A stretch of DNA of 44,887 bases from Pleurocapsa minor GSE-CHR-MK 17-07R (GCA_019359125.1 JAHHHY010000020.1:1-44887), one strand, 5' to 3'. Counted from the first letter of the stretch, positions 8,293 through 17,826 are shown. A program made the numbers and translations. Notes: a model not told the origin generated them from the sequence alone.

Positions 8293-8873
8293 CGTGTCAC
8301 GTCCTCATGAGTCGTAGCATACAGGTGATGAAGCTGGTCAATGGCGCGGCACAGGTGCGAGGCGACGGTGCGCTCGTCCAGGCCCAGCAGCGCGGCAATT
8401 TCGTGATTGCGCAGCTCGCCGTAAAAGCGCAGGCTGATGATTTCCTGCCGCCGCGGCGACAGCCTGCCGATCATCGACTGAACCTCGCTCAGTAGCTCGC
8501 GCTGCTGCACATCGCCTTCCACGTCCATCGGCCCGGCCCAGGTGTCTTCCACCTCGTCCAGCGTGACGGTGTAGCGCGAGGCATAGCGCGCCAGATGGCG
8601 GCCGACCTCGTTGCTGGCGATGCGAAAGATCCATCCGGCGAAGCTGGCCTCGTGGCGGCATTCAAACGTCCCCAGGCCCGACAGCGCACGGCGGAAGGTC
8701 TCCGAGGTGATGTCCTCGGCCGCTGTGCCGCCGCCCACCCGCGCCGCGACGTATCCGTAGATACGCGCATAGTAGCGGTCGAACAACGGCCGGAAAGCCG
8801 CGCGCGATCGTTTGGCGGCCTCCACATCCCGGCAGTCGGCCTCCAGGTCCTGCTCTTGCTGATAATGGGTCAC
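8289..8873 (-). CDS. ECF-family RNA polymerase sigma factor
   Basis: A 194-residue sigma-70 family protein. Region 2 includes FDRYYARIYGYVAARVG, AEDITSETFRRAL and the helix FAGWIFRIASNEVGRHLAR; region 4 includes LSPRRQEIISLRFYGELRN and a helix-turn-helix reading LDERTVASHLCRAIDQL. I place the start at the GTG at 8873, with AGGA about nine bases upstream; an ATG at 8963 would add 30 residues unlike the family's N-terminus. It overlaps the anti-sigma gene by four bases. It is a different ECF type from the one at 2102 and may respond to a cell-wall signal through its partner. Confidence 0.85.
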   Translation of the reverse strand: MTHYQQEQDLEADCRDVEAAKRSRAAFRPLFDRYYARIYGYVAARVGGGTAAEDITSETFRRALSGLGTFECRHEASFAGWIFRIASNEVGRHLARYASRYTVTLDEVEDTWAGPMDVEGDVQQRELLSEVQSMIGRLSPRRQEIISLRFYGELRNHEIAALLGLDERTVASHLCRAIDQLHHLYATTHEDVTR

Positions 8874-9060
8874 AATTTTCTGTCCTGACTTGTGTTCCGA
8901 CAGGTATTCAGGTGCATACGTACGTACATCAGCAATAACCCGCCACCCTCCAGAATACTGCATTCCGAAAAACGTTCAGGTCCACGCTGATTGCCGGATA
9001 GTCCATTCCGGGCGACAATGCAAAGCGTATGATCCGCCTTTCAGAACTGGATGAACACGC

Positions 9061-9702
9061 GTGACTGTCCCCGATATCATCGACTGGGCACAGCGCCTGC
9101 AAAGCATCGCGCAGAGCGGCCTGACCTATTCTCAACTGCCTTTTGACCGGCTGCGCTACGAGGACGTGCGCGAGATTGCCATCGAGATGCTGAACAGCGT
9201 CGGCGACGGCCTGACCCGCGACGCGCTGCGCGCCGTCTTCAGCGAACAGCAGGGCCACACGACGCCCAAGGTGGATGTGCGCGGGGTGGTCTTTCGCGAC
9301 GATAAAATTTTGCTGGTGCAGGAAAAGATGGATGATCACCGCTGGACGCTGCCCGGCGGCTGGGCCGATGTGGGCGAAAGCGGCGGCGAAAACGTCGCCC
9401 GCGAAATCTGGGAGGAGACCGGCTATCGCGCCCGCGCTGTCAAGCTGATCGCGGCCTTTGACCGCAACAAGCACGAGCATCCGCCGATGCTGTTTCACGC
9501 CTACAAGCTGTTCTTCCTGTGCGAGCTGACGCAGGACGAACGCGAGATTGACCCGCGCAATGTGGAAACCGGCGACGTGGGCTGGTTTCGCGCCGACGAA
9601 ATCGCCGCCCTGCCGCTGAGCATCGGCCGCGTGACCGCCGCGCAGATCGCGCGCTTTTTCGAGCACCACGCCAACCCCGCCCTGCCGACCGATTTTGACT
9701 AG
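9061..9702 (+). CDS. Nudix hydrolase with N-terminal Nudix-associated domain
   Basis: A 213-residue cytoplasmic enzyme. Residues about 1-60 match the helical N-terminal domain seen in a group of Nudix enzymes (DIIDWAQRLQSIAQSGLTYS). The Nudix box at about residues 100-122 fits GX5EX7REUXEEXGU exactly (GWADVGE, then REIWEETGY) and supplies the metal-binding glutamates. The family hydrolyses nucleoside diphosphates linked to another group, such as ADP-ribose; the actual substrate is unknown. The start is a GTG at 9061 with a poor ribosome site. The next gene begins 12 bases on. Confidence 0.88.
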   Translation: MTVPDIIDWAQRLQSIAQSGLTYSQLPFDRLRYEDVREIAIEMLNSVGDGLTRDALRAVFSEQQGHTTPKVDVRGVVFRDDKILLVQEKMDDHRWTLPGGWADVGESGGENVAREIWEETGYRARAVKLIAAFDRNKHEHPPMLFHAYKLFFLCELTQDEREIDPRNVETGDVGWFRADEIAALPLSIGRVTAAQIARFFEHHANPALPTDFD

Positions 9703-9714
9703 CACAGGATGACG

Positions 9715-10194
9715 ATGGCCTCTGCACAGATCGATATTCGCCCGTACGAACCCCATCAGGCCGACCTGATGTACAGCATCATGATGGCTGCTTTTGAGCC
9801 GTATCGCGGCGTCCTGCAGCCGCTGCCCGGCGCGCTGCGCGAAACCCCGCAAACCAACCGCGAAGCGCTGGCATCTGGCGGCGGGCTGATCGCATGGGCA
9901 GGCGAGACGGCCGTGGGCAGCGCCCGCTACGAGCTGCACCCGGACCACTTCTATATCGGACGGCTGGCGGTGCTGCCAGACTGGCGCGGGCATGGCATCG
10001 GCAAAGCGCTGTGCCTGGCCATGGAGCCGATCGCGCGGGCGCACGGGCATCACGTGCTGCGGCTGGGGACGCGCATGGTCATCGAGGCCAATGTGCGCCT
10101 GTATCAGACGCTGGGCTATGTCATCATCGACCAGATTCCGTACGAGGGAGACAATGGCTATCGGGCTATTCTGGAAAAACATCTTTCGCCCTGA
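9715..10194 (+). CDS. GNAT-family N-acetyltransferase
   Basis: A 159-residue protein with the GNAT fold. Motif A is clear: YIGRLAVLPDWRGHGIGKAL at about residues 80-99, where RGHGIG binds the acetyl-CoA pyrophosphate. Motif B follows as ANVRLYQTLGYVI. The acceptor is unknown. The start at 9715 has AGGA five bases upstream; an ATG six bases before overlaps that site. It is probably in one transcript with the Nudix gene. The stop lies nine bases before a relic of a SUMF1-like gene. Confidence 0.85.
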   Translation: MASAQIDIRPYEPHQADLMYSIMMAAFEPYRGVLQPLPGALRETPQTNREALASGGGLIAWAGETAVGSARYELHPDHFYIGRLAVLPDWRGHGIGKALCLAMEPIARAHGHHVLRLGTRMVIEANVRLYQTLGYVIIDQIPYEGDNGYRAILEKHLSP

Positions 10195-10203
10195 CGCTGC
10201 TTT

Positions 10204-10251
10204 AATCCCTGGCCGCGCCAGCAATGGCGTGGGGTGGAGGTGACCCCGTGA
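10204..10251 (+). pseudogene. C-terminal relic of a lost SUMF1-like gene copy
   Basis: This frame encodes NPWPRQQWRGVEVTP and stops at TGA 10249-10251. Its last 13 residues are identical to the C-terminus of the intact gene at 10248-11216, and the DNA matches from about 10208. Its TGA overlaps the GTG start of the intact gene (GTGA), the same junction seen at the intact gene's other end. It is best read as the tail of a former upstream tandem copy. Confidence 0.75.
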
Positions 10252-10265
10252 GCTTCTTCAGCCGC
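10208..10265 (+). repeat. Direct repeat, copy 1 (partner 11173-11230)
   Basis: About 58 bases nearly identical to 11173-11230, with 965 bases between equivalent points. Each copy holds the end of one SUMF1-like gene, GGAGGTGA, and the start of the next. This is the junction unit of a tandem gene array. Confidence 0.9.
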
Positions 10266-11216
10266 CTGTTTGCACCCGGCAAACCGCCCCCGCCGTCGCG
10301 CCCGCCCAAAACCATACTGCATCCCGATTACTGGTGCGAGATTCCTGCCGGCGAGGTTCAGCTTGGCCTGACCCTTGAGCAGAAAAAGATCCTGTGGGGC
10401 TATGCGCGCGACGCGGACGGGTATGCCGTCAGACCGCAGAGTGAACGCGCTATGATGGATGCGGTCATCGCCAAATTAGAGAGAGGCGAAGAGCTTTCTG
10501 CCGCAGATCGAGAACTGATGCTGCTGTCTGACTATAGTTACGTCCCTGAACGTATTGTATTCGTGCCGCGCTTCTACATCGCCCGCTTTCCCATAACCTG
10601 GACACAGATGATCGATTACGGCGACCATCATAAAGCGGTTGAAGAAATTCCCGGTACGCTGGAAACGCCGCGTTATCGAGAGCGATTATTTAGACGTCCT
10701 CAGATAATTAATCGCCGTGTATATGCATTTCAGTATGCCGAGGCATGGAATTTCTGTCGATCATTTGATGCCCGATTTCCCTCAGCCGACGAGTGGGAAA
10801 AAGCAGCGCGTGGCACGGACGGGCGCTTGTATCCATGGGGCAACGAGTGGGACGAGACGCGCGGTTTCTTCTATTCCGACCAGCCATTGCCATCAAATAT
10901 CATTGAAAGTGAGATAACCGCTATAGACGCGTTTCCAGGAGGTGCAAGTCCATATGGTGTGATGGCAATGGCAGGCGGGTTGCCGGAGATTGTCACCGTG
11001 CCGCCCGACACGCGAAACAGCACTCAATTCGAACCTGGTAATGGAGAAACATTGTGGCTCAAGCAAAAGGGGTGTCATGCCAGGGAAAGCTCGTATGAGT
11101 ATGCCTGCCTGGATCATGTGGTGGCATTACCAGGTCGCGGTGACTGGGTCTCACTGCGCCCCGTCCTCGATACCTGGCCGCGCCAGCAGTGGCGTGGGGT
11201 GGAGGTGACCCCATGA
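10248..11216 (+). CDS. Formylglycine-generating-enzyme-like (SUMF1/FGE-sulfatase fold) protein
   Basis: A 322-residue protein. The middle part has the FGE-sulfatase core: FYIARFPITWTQM, AEAWNFCRSFDARFPSADEW, AARGTDGRLYPWGNEWDE and YGVMAMAGGLPEIVT. The usual end of the domain with the catalytic Cys pair and GFRC is not recognisable; the chain ends in VSLRPVLDTWPRQQWRG. It is therefore probably not a formylglycine synthase but a binding or scaffold version of the fold. The GTG start at 10248 follows GGAGGTGA. Much of the gene is richer in A and T than its neighbours, a possible sign of transfer or recent acquisition. Relics of further copies flank it on both sides. Confidence 0.78.
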   Translation: MSFFSRLFAPGKPPPPSRPPKTILHPDYWCEIPAGEVQLGLTLEQKKILWGYARDADGYAVRPQSERAMMDAVIAKLERGEELSAADRELMLLSDYSYVPERIVFVPRFYIARFPITWTQMIDYGDHHKAVEEIPGTLETPRYRERLFRRPQIINRRVYAFQYAEAWNFCRSFDARFPSADEWEKAARGTDGRLYPWGNEWDETRGFFYSDQPLPSNIIESEITAIDAFPGGASPYGVMAMAGGLPEIVTVPPDTRNSTQFEPGNGETLWLKQKGCHARESSYEYACLDHVVALPGRGDWVSLRPVLDTWPRQQWRGVEVTP

Positions 11217-11230
11217 GCTTCTTCAGCCAC
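11173..11230 (+). repeat. Direct repeat, copy 2 (partner 10208-10265)
   Basis: The second copy of the junction unit, spanning the end of the intact SUMF1-like gene and the start of the downstream relic. It differs from copy 1 at only a few bases. Confidence 0.9.
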
Positions 11231-11260
11231 CTCCGCCCGCCCACAGTTGCCAGCAGCTAA
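11213..11260 (+). pseudogene. N-terminal relic of a lost SUMF1-like gene copy
   Basis: An ATG overlapping the stop of the intact gene (ATGA) opens a 15-residue frame, MSFFSHLRPPTVASS. It matches the first residues of the intact protein (VSFFSRLFAPG) and keeps its strong GGAGGTGA site, then stops at 11258-11260. It is the truncated head of a former downstream copy and touches the end of the convergent gene at 11257. Confidence 0.72.
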
Positions 11261-12219
11261 GTTCGATTCTTGCCTCTGCGGCCTGTGGCCCCCGTGAGAA
11301 TGCTCGCCATCCCGGCGCCAAGCTGTGTATTCAGCGCATGTTGAATTTCTTTGGCGATCATAAACTCGTCCAGTTTCTGGCGTTCCGTATAGCGCGCCTT
11401 GAAATCCGTCAGCACGGTCGCCCAGCCCAGTTCCTTATAAATCGCATAAATATCGGCTTCGCGCATGTTCCATTGGCGTTCGCCGCCCTGCTGCGCGTTC
11501 GCTAAAACTGCCGGCGACTGCGAGAACTCAACTGTCGAATCGCTCAGCAGGCCGCCGATGGTATGCTGAAACTCATGAATCCATTCTTCCAGCAGCACCG
11601 GGAAGACTTTTATCGCCAGCCATTCGGTATTCTGGGCGTTCTTAAACTGCATGATGTTGGCCCCGGGTGGCGCAACGGCGACATCCGGCAGGATGAGCTT
11701 GTTTTCGAAGCGCATCCCCTTTTCCATCTGCGTGTTGACTTCCTGTTCGATATCTTCCTGTGATTTGCCCGGCGTCTCTGAAACGACGATAAAGCTGGAA
11801 CTCAGGGAAATGCCGAATTGAGCGGCGACCCCTTTGTTATACAGAAGCCTGTACGCTTCATCCCAGTCTTTGGCATCAATGGCGTTCATGGCGGCCAGCA
11901 GGTGTGCGGCCATTCCCTGAATCTTCTGGCTCGCGCCCTGATTGTTGATATGCGCCGTCAGCTTGTCCTTGATTACGTTGCGTTGAATGACTGGCGACCC
12001 CTTTTTTGCGCTGCTGACGAGCTGCGTCACCGCGTGATTGCCCAGTGAGCGCTGGATCTTCCCCAGCACCTGCGGGGTCAGATTCTGCGCGGTCGGCTCT
12101 TTCAGGGCTTTCTGCAGCAGATAGTCTTCCGTTTCACCTGAGTCAGAAGACCGCCGGGATATGCCGGCCGGGGATTGACGTTGCAGCCTGGGTGCATAGG
12201 TTTTTCTGCCAAAGGGCAT
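11257..12219 (-). CDS. Candidate zinc metallopeptidase effector with eCIS-type N-terminal motif
   Basis: A 320-residue protein without a signal peptide. The N-terminal 85 residues are polar and disordered-looking and contain KIQRSLGNHAVTQLV (residues 54-68) and repeated Q-R pairs (RLQRQ, VIQRN). The LQRxxGNxAVxxL pattern is typical of DUF4157-type proteins carried near extracellular contractile injection systems. The C-terminal half has WIHEFQHTIGG at 213-223, an HExxH zinc site, with a possible third ligand in READIYAIYKELGW (253-266). The start at 12219 has GAGGAG six bases upstream; an ATG 32 codons earlier has no such site. No injection-system genes are in the window. The overall family is not recognised. 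Confidence 0.55.
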   Translation of the reverse strand: MPFGRKTYAPRLQRQSPAGISRRSSDSGETEDYLLQKALKEPTAQNLTPQVLGKIQRSLGNHAVTQLVSSAKKGSPVIQRNVIKDKLTAHINNQGASQKIQGMAAHLLAAMNAIDAKDWDEAYRLLYNKGVAAQFGISLSSSFIVVSETPGKSQEDIEQEVNTQMEKGMRFENKLILPDVAVAPPGANIMQFKNAQNTEWLAIKVFPVLLEEWIHEFQHTIGGLLSDSTVEFSQSPAVLANAQQGGERQWNMREADIYAIYKELGWATVLTDFKARYTERQKLDEFMIAKEIQHALNTQLGAGMASILTGATGRRGKNRT

Positions 12220-12532
12220 GTCGAACTCCTCAGATACTTCGGATACTCTGGCAGAATTAAAATGATGAAATCTTTGTCTGCACAGACAGGCATGGAGGTG
12301 AGGCGTAAATGACAAATGCCCTGCATGTTATGTCGTCAAGACAGACGTGCAGGGTCCGTTTTCAGCGATCAATTCGAAAAATTAAGACTGATCCCTATGC
12401 GGTAAGAATAATCTACCCCACATGCGTCCTGAAGCGCAAGCGCGTGGAATGCCGGACGGGGCGTGGCGGACGCATCGCGATGCGCCTACAGGCAGTACCT
12501 TTATGCCTCAGCCTGCTTCGCTTCGCTCAGCC

Positions 12533-12560
12533 GTCCCTCTCCACGATGTGGATGAGGGAC
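12533..12560. repeat. Hairpin repeat related to 23519-23548
   Basis: An imperfect inverted repeat starting GTCCCTCTCCAC and ending GTGGATGAGGGAC. A related sequence (GTCCCTCTCTCCAC then TGGATGAGGGG) lies 11 kb away at 23519-23548, so it is a dispersed family. Confidence 0.65.
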
Positions 12561-12636
12561 AAAATGCCTGTTTTTCGCTCACAGGTTGGCTGTAAGTCAT
12601 CCCCTCAGTCCACGCAGTAGAAAGGGGAATGAGGGA

Positions 12637-12787
12637 TGAGGCGCAGGAACCCCCATTGGCACCAATTTAAGACGATTCTTCTCCTATTTGCCGGGCGGAC
12701 CTATGTGTCCGCCCTGGAGGACCAAAACCCGACTGAATCCTCGGCGAGAATTCCTTAACCTGGTACCTATGGGGGTGAGGCGCAGGA
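12637..12787. repeat. MITE-like element with inverted ends and flanking direct repeats
   Basis: Inverted arms of about 23 bases (12650-12672, beginning ACCCCCATTGG, against 12752-12775) share 18 or so positions. They enclose a hairpin GGGCGGAC-N6-GTCCGCCC at 12693-12714. The whole is flanked by perfect 12-base direct repeats TGAGGCGCAGGA at 12637-12648 and 12776-12787, which look like a target duplication. It is too small to code for a transposase. Confidence 0.6.
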
Positions 12788-12791
12788 GCAC

Positions 12792-13775
12792 TTACTCCGG
12801 CATCCACAGTTGCAGCAACTGCACGCTGTCCACCCAGCCGCCGTTGACGGCCGTTTCCCAGTGGAAATGCGGGCCGCTGGTGCGCCCGGTATCGCCGGCG
12901 ATGCAGATCGTCTGCCCGCGCGTGACGGCATCGCCACGCTCGACCAGCACATCGGCGCAGTGGGCATAGCCGGAATACACGCCGTAACCGTGATCGACCA
13001 GCACATAATTCCCGCGGATGGGCAGGAAGCCTGAGAACGCGACGCGCCCGCCGCCCATCGCCAGCACCGAAATGCCCAGCGTGGTGCGGATATCCCAGCC
13101 GGTGTGGCGGGTGCTCAGCGCGCCGTTAAACACGCGAAACGCGCCAAACGGGCTGGTCAGCGCGGCGGGAATCGGCATCGTAAAGCCGTCATCGTCCCAC
13201 AGGCGTTCGGGGGTGACGCGGGCGGTCAGGCTTTCCAGGCGCGCCAGCTCGTTGCGTTCCGTTTCAGGGTCGAGCAGATAGCCCTGATTCGCCGGAATAT
13301 TCACGTTCTGGCTGATGAATGCGCCCAGCGTGACCTCCAGTGTGGTGGCCAGGGTGCTGCGCGTGCCGTCGGTGTAGGTCACGCTGACGGTGATCGGCTG
13401 GTTGCGCCCGGTGGGGTCTTCCATATGCGTGGCCAGCAGGCCATAGAAGTTATTGTCGGCGGCCTGCCAGAAATCGACCCAGGTATTCTGCCAGTTTGCG
13501 CGTACAGCTGTGATATCATTACCTACAACACGCACCAGACGCGTCTGCCCCTGGGGGACTGCCCCGAGGAAGTACGTCTGAAAGGCGGCACGGTCATCGC
13601 TGACTGACGCAAACACAGCCGGGCGCGGCTCACGCGTGGGCAGGGGCGCGGGTGTGGTCACCGGGTCAAGGCCGCCGCCGGTCTCGTCTGGCGGGGTGTC
13701 CTGGGCTGATGCCGAGCCGATCAGCACGGCCAGCATCAGCGCGGCCGCAGTCAACAACCGGGGGAGTCGATTCAC
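12792..13775 (-). CDS. Secreted M23-family metallopeptidase
   Basis: A 327-residue exported peptidase. The signal peptide (LPRLLTAAALMLAVLIGSASA-QDT) starts at a GTG at 13775 with GAGG about nine bases upstream; the ATG at 13877 would add 34 residues with no signal character. Residues about 30-200 form an N-terminal part of unknown fold. The lysostaphin-like domain is C-terminal, with SPFGAFR, the zinc ligands in RHTGWDI (near 222-226), and GPHFHWE (near 301-303). Such enzymes cut peptide bridges of the cell wall or act as regulators of cell-wall enzymes. It is divergent from crtI. Confidence 0.85.
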   Translation of the reverse strand: MNRLPRLLTAAALMLAVLIGSASAQDTPPDETGGGLDPVTTPAPLPTREPRPAVFASVSDDRAAFQTYFLGAVPQGQTRLVRVVGNDITAVRANWQNTWVDFWQAADNNFYGLLATHMEDPTGRNQPITVSVTYTDGTRSTLATTLEVTLGAFISQNVNIPANQGYLLDPETERNELARLESLTARVTPERLWDDDGFTMPIPAALTSPFGAFRVFNGALSTRHTGWDIRTTLGISVLAMGGGRVAFSGFLPIRGNYVLVDHGYGVYSGYAHCADVLVERGDAVTRGQTICIAGDTGRTSGPHFHWETAVNGGWVDSVQLLQLWMPE

Positions 13776-13939
13776 TGTGTGTTTGCCTCGTCTTTTGTTC
13801 AAGCCTAACGCGGCCCGCAGCGCATCACCAGGGCTGCATCCTGATGCCTGCCCTACGCTGAAAAACAGCCCTTTCACGGGGCGATTTGCGGGCGCACAAA
13901 CTTTTACGGAAGCATGAGGTCTGACTCACGCTGTACTCA

Positions 13940-13968
13940 TTATCATCAGGCTTAATACGCGGTATCTT
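13940..13968 (+). promoter_or_regulatory. Possible promoter of crtI-crtB
   Basis: TTATCA (13940-13945) and TATCTT (13963-13968) are separated by 17 bases. Each matches the consensus at four of six positions. It lies about 40 bases before the crtI start. Confidence 0.35.
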
Positions 13969-14008
13969 ACCTTCTGCGTACGCAATTCAACAGGGGAATC
14001 AACCCACT

Positions 14009-15568
<1,560 letters not shown>

Positions 15569-15570
15569 CA

Positions 15571-16539
15571 ATGCAAGCACAGCCTGCCTGGGAAACAACA
15601 TTGCTGGATTGGGCGACATCGGCGCAGGACACCAGGACCGATGCCCACCATATCTCAGGGGACGCTGATGCGTTATCGCTGGCTTATGCCGCTTGCGCCC
15701 GCCTGACGGCGAAATACAGCCGTACCTTCTATATGGCGTCCGGCCTGCTGCCAGAGCCCAAGCGCCAGGCCGTGCGCGCCTTGTATGCTTTCTGCCGTGT
15801 GACCGACGATATCGTGGATGCGACCGACGGTACCGCCGAAGAACGGCGCATCGCCCTGGCGCGCTGGGGCGAGCAGTCGCTTCAGGCCTATCCGGTCGTC
15901 AACGCCTCCACCAATGCGCTGGTGGCGATGGCCTGGGCCGATGCGCGGTCGCGTTACAGCGTGCCCATCGGCTATGCCCAGCAGTTGATCGAGGGCGTGG
16001 GCCGCGACCTGGTGCAGCCGCGCTATCAGACCTTTGACGAGCTGGCCGCCTACTCGTATGGCGTGGCCAGCACAGTCGGCCTGATGGCGATGCACATCAT
16101 CGGCTTTGCCGGCTCAGACGCGCTGCCCTATGCGGTGCGCCTCGGCGTCGCCCTGCAAATGACCAATATCCTGCGCGACGTGGGCGAAGACTGGCGCAAC
16201 GGCCGCCTGTATCTGCCCGCCGACGAGCTGGCCGAATACCGCCTGGGCGAAGCGGACATCGCGCGCATGGCCGAAACTGGCAGCGTGGATGACCGCTGGC
16301 GCGCTTTCATGCGCTTCCAGATACGACGCAACCACGCGCTCTACATCGACGGCATGCCCGGCATCCGCCTGCTTAACCGCGACGGACGCTTCGCTATTGG
16401 CGCCGCCTCAGAGCTGTATCGCGCCATCCTGGCCAACATCGAAGCCCACGACTACAACGTGTTCGTGCGCCGCGCCAGCGTCAGCAAAGCCGGCAAGCTG
16501 CGCCGCCTGCCCGGCATCTGGTGGCGCACCGTCGTCTAG
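15571..16539 (+). CDS. crtB: Phytoene synthase
   Basis: A 322-residue prenyl transferase that joins two geranylgeranyl diphosphates head to head to form phytoene, the first dedicated carotenoid step. Both Asp-rich metal sites are present: DDIVD at residues 79-83 and DVGED at 203-207, in the context [26 protein letters not shown] near 50-57 is the substrate-binding start of the family. It begins two bases after the crtI stop. Squalene synthase-type relatives share the fold, but pairing with crtI favours phytoene. Confidence 0.92.
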   Translation: MQAQPAWETTLLDWATSAQDTRTDAHHISGDADALSLAYAACARLTAKYSRTFYMASGLLPEPKRQAVRALYAFCRVTDDIVDATDGTAEERRIALARWGEQSLQAYPVVNASTNALVAMAWADARSRYSVPIGYAQQLIEGVGRDLVQPRYQTFDELAAYSYGVASTVGLMAMHIIGFAGSDALPYAVRLGVALQMTNILRDVGEDWRNGRLYLPADELAEYRLGEADIARMAETGSVDDRWRAFMRFQIRRNHALYIDGMPGIRLLNRDGRFAIGAASELYRAILANIEAHDYNVFVRRASVSKAGKLRRLPGIWWRTVV

Positions 16540-16621
16540 ACAAACCTCACTTGCCTGGCCAGCCGCTTTTATGTAAGGGGTGCGCTGGCCAGCGCGTCCA
16601 AGCCTCACATACCCAATCTGC

Positions 16622-16651
16622 TTGACACGAATGGGCAATCCGACCAATACT
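16622..16651 (+). promoter_or_regulatory. Promoter of moaA, suggesting a leaderless mRNA
   Basis: A perfect TTGACA (16622-16627) and AATACT (16646-16651) with 18 bases between. The expected start of transcription, six to eight bases after the -10, falls on or next to the A of the ATG at 16658, and no ribosome site is seen before that ATG. Confidence 0.6.
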
Positions 16652-16657
16652 GGGCCT

Positions 16658-17674
16658 ATGACAGACCTTCAGCAGCACCCCGCACAAAAGGCCATCGATC
16701 GTTTTGGCCGCACCATCAACTATCTGCGCGTCTCGCTGACAGACAAGTGCAACCTGCGCTGCGTGTACTGCATGCCGGAAGACATGATCTTTCGCCCGCA
16801 GGCCGAGCTGATGCAGGACCACGAGCTGATGGCGCTGGTGCGCGTGTTTGCGTCGCTGGGCTTCAACAAGTATCGCCTGACCGGCGGTGAGCCGACCGTG
16901 CGCCAGAACATCGTCGATATCGTCGGCGGTATCGCCAGCACGCCCGGCGTCACCAGCCTGAGCATGACCACCAACGGCATCCTGCTGGACGAGCTGGCCG
17001 CGCCGCTGGCGAAGGCCGGCTTGCAGCGCGTCAATGTCAGCATCGACACGCTTGACCCTGCCCGTTTCAAGCGCATCACCCGCTGGGGATCGCTCGATAA
17101 GGTGTGGGCCGGGCTGGAGGCCGCTGAACAGGCCGGGCTGACCCCGATCAAGATCAATGCCGTGGTCGTCAAAGGCTTCAACGAGGCCGATGTGACCGAG
17201 CTGGCCAAGCTGACAATCGCGCGCGACTGGCAGGTGCGCTTCATCGAGATGATGCCGTTTGGCGATGTGGCCGGCTTTGCCAAAGAACAGATCGTGACCG
17301 ACGCGCAGATTCGCGAGCGCATCGCGCAGGATTATCTGCCGCTGGAGCCGGTCGGCGTGGCCAATGGCCGGATGGACGGCGAAGCGCGCATGTACCGCTT
17401 CCCGGATGCCAAAGGCGAAGTCGGCTTTATCTCCAGCGTGACCATGCCTTTCTGCGCCTCGTGCAACCGCGCCCGCCTGACGGCCGATGGCGTGCTGCGC
17501 CTGTGCCTGCTGCGCGACAAAGAGGTCGACCTGCTGACGCCGCTGCGCCACGGGGCCACCGAACACGACCTGAAGCGCATCATCCTCGATGGCATCTGGC
17601 ACAAGCCGTGGGGCCACGGCCTGTCCGACGACATCGTGCCCCTCACCCGCGTGATGAGCCAGATTGGCGGCTGA
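16658..17674 (+). CDS. moaA: GTP 3',8-cyclase, molybdenum cofactor biosynthesis
   Basis: A 338-residue radical SAM enzyme that converts GTP to 3',8-cyclo-GTP, the first step of molybdopterin synthesis. The radical SAM cluster ligands are C31, C35 and C38 (CNLRCVYC); the second cluster ligands are C266, C269 and C283 (CASCNRARL to LRLC). TGGEPTVR binds SAM, and the chain ends in the conserved Gly-Gly needed for the reaction. The start is chosen at 16658 because the promoter places the mRNA start there; an ATG at 16631 lies between the promoter boxes. No other moa genes are near. The substitution of P/T for P/L in TGGEPT is minor. Confidence 0.93.
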   Translation: MTDLQQHPAQKAIDRFGRTINYLRVSLTDKCNLRCVYCMPEDMIFRPQAELMQDHELMALVRVFASLGFNKYRLTGGEPTVRQNIVDIVGGIASTPGVTSLSMTTNGILLDELAAPLAKAGLQRVNVSIDTLDPARFKRITRWGSLDKVWAGLEAAEQAGLTPIKINAVVVKGFNEADVTELAKLTIARDWQVRFIEMMPFGDVAGFAKEQIVTDAQIRERIAQDYLPLEPVGVANGRMDGEARMYRFPDAKGEVGFISSVTMPFCASCNRARLTADGVLRLCLLRDKEVDLLTPLRHGATEHDLKRIILDGIWHKPWGHGLSDDIVPLTRVMSQIGG

Positions 17675-17826
17675 AAAGCGCCTGTTTCAGCCGCACTTCC
17701 CCCGGCTCATAAATAACCTGTAACGATCGCTGGTTGCGCCTCCCCCCAAAAACAGAATCAGTATTATGATGACCACATAATGATTCAGTCAGCCACGGTT
17801 GTGGCAAAACAGGGGGAGTACTTACC

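Larger units (their letters stand above)
12220..12791. other. Repeat-rich intergenic region
   Basis: About 570 bases with no convincing gene. It holds the hairpin at 12533-12560, a palindrome CGCATCGCGATGCG at 12471-12484, an inverted repeat of about TCATCCC/GGGATGA around 12597-12640, and the MITE-like element at 12637-12787. Short frames here have no ribosome sites and no protein likeness. Confidence 0.7.

Noticed and set aside
10248-11216. SUMF1-like gene as the variable protein of a diversity-generating retroelement
   Set aside because: No reverse transcriptase and no template repeat are in the window, and the direct repeats are junctions between gene copies.
11258-11275. GTTCGATTC string resembling a tRNA T-arm
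   Set aside because: No acceptor stem, anticodon arm or D-arm can be folded around it, and it overlaps the end of a protein gene.
12309-12620. Short frame of 103 residues in the repeat-rich gap
   Set aside because: It crosses several inverted repeats, has no ribosome site and its translation resembles nothing.
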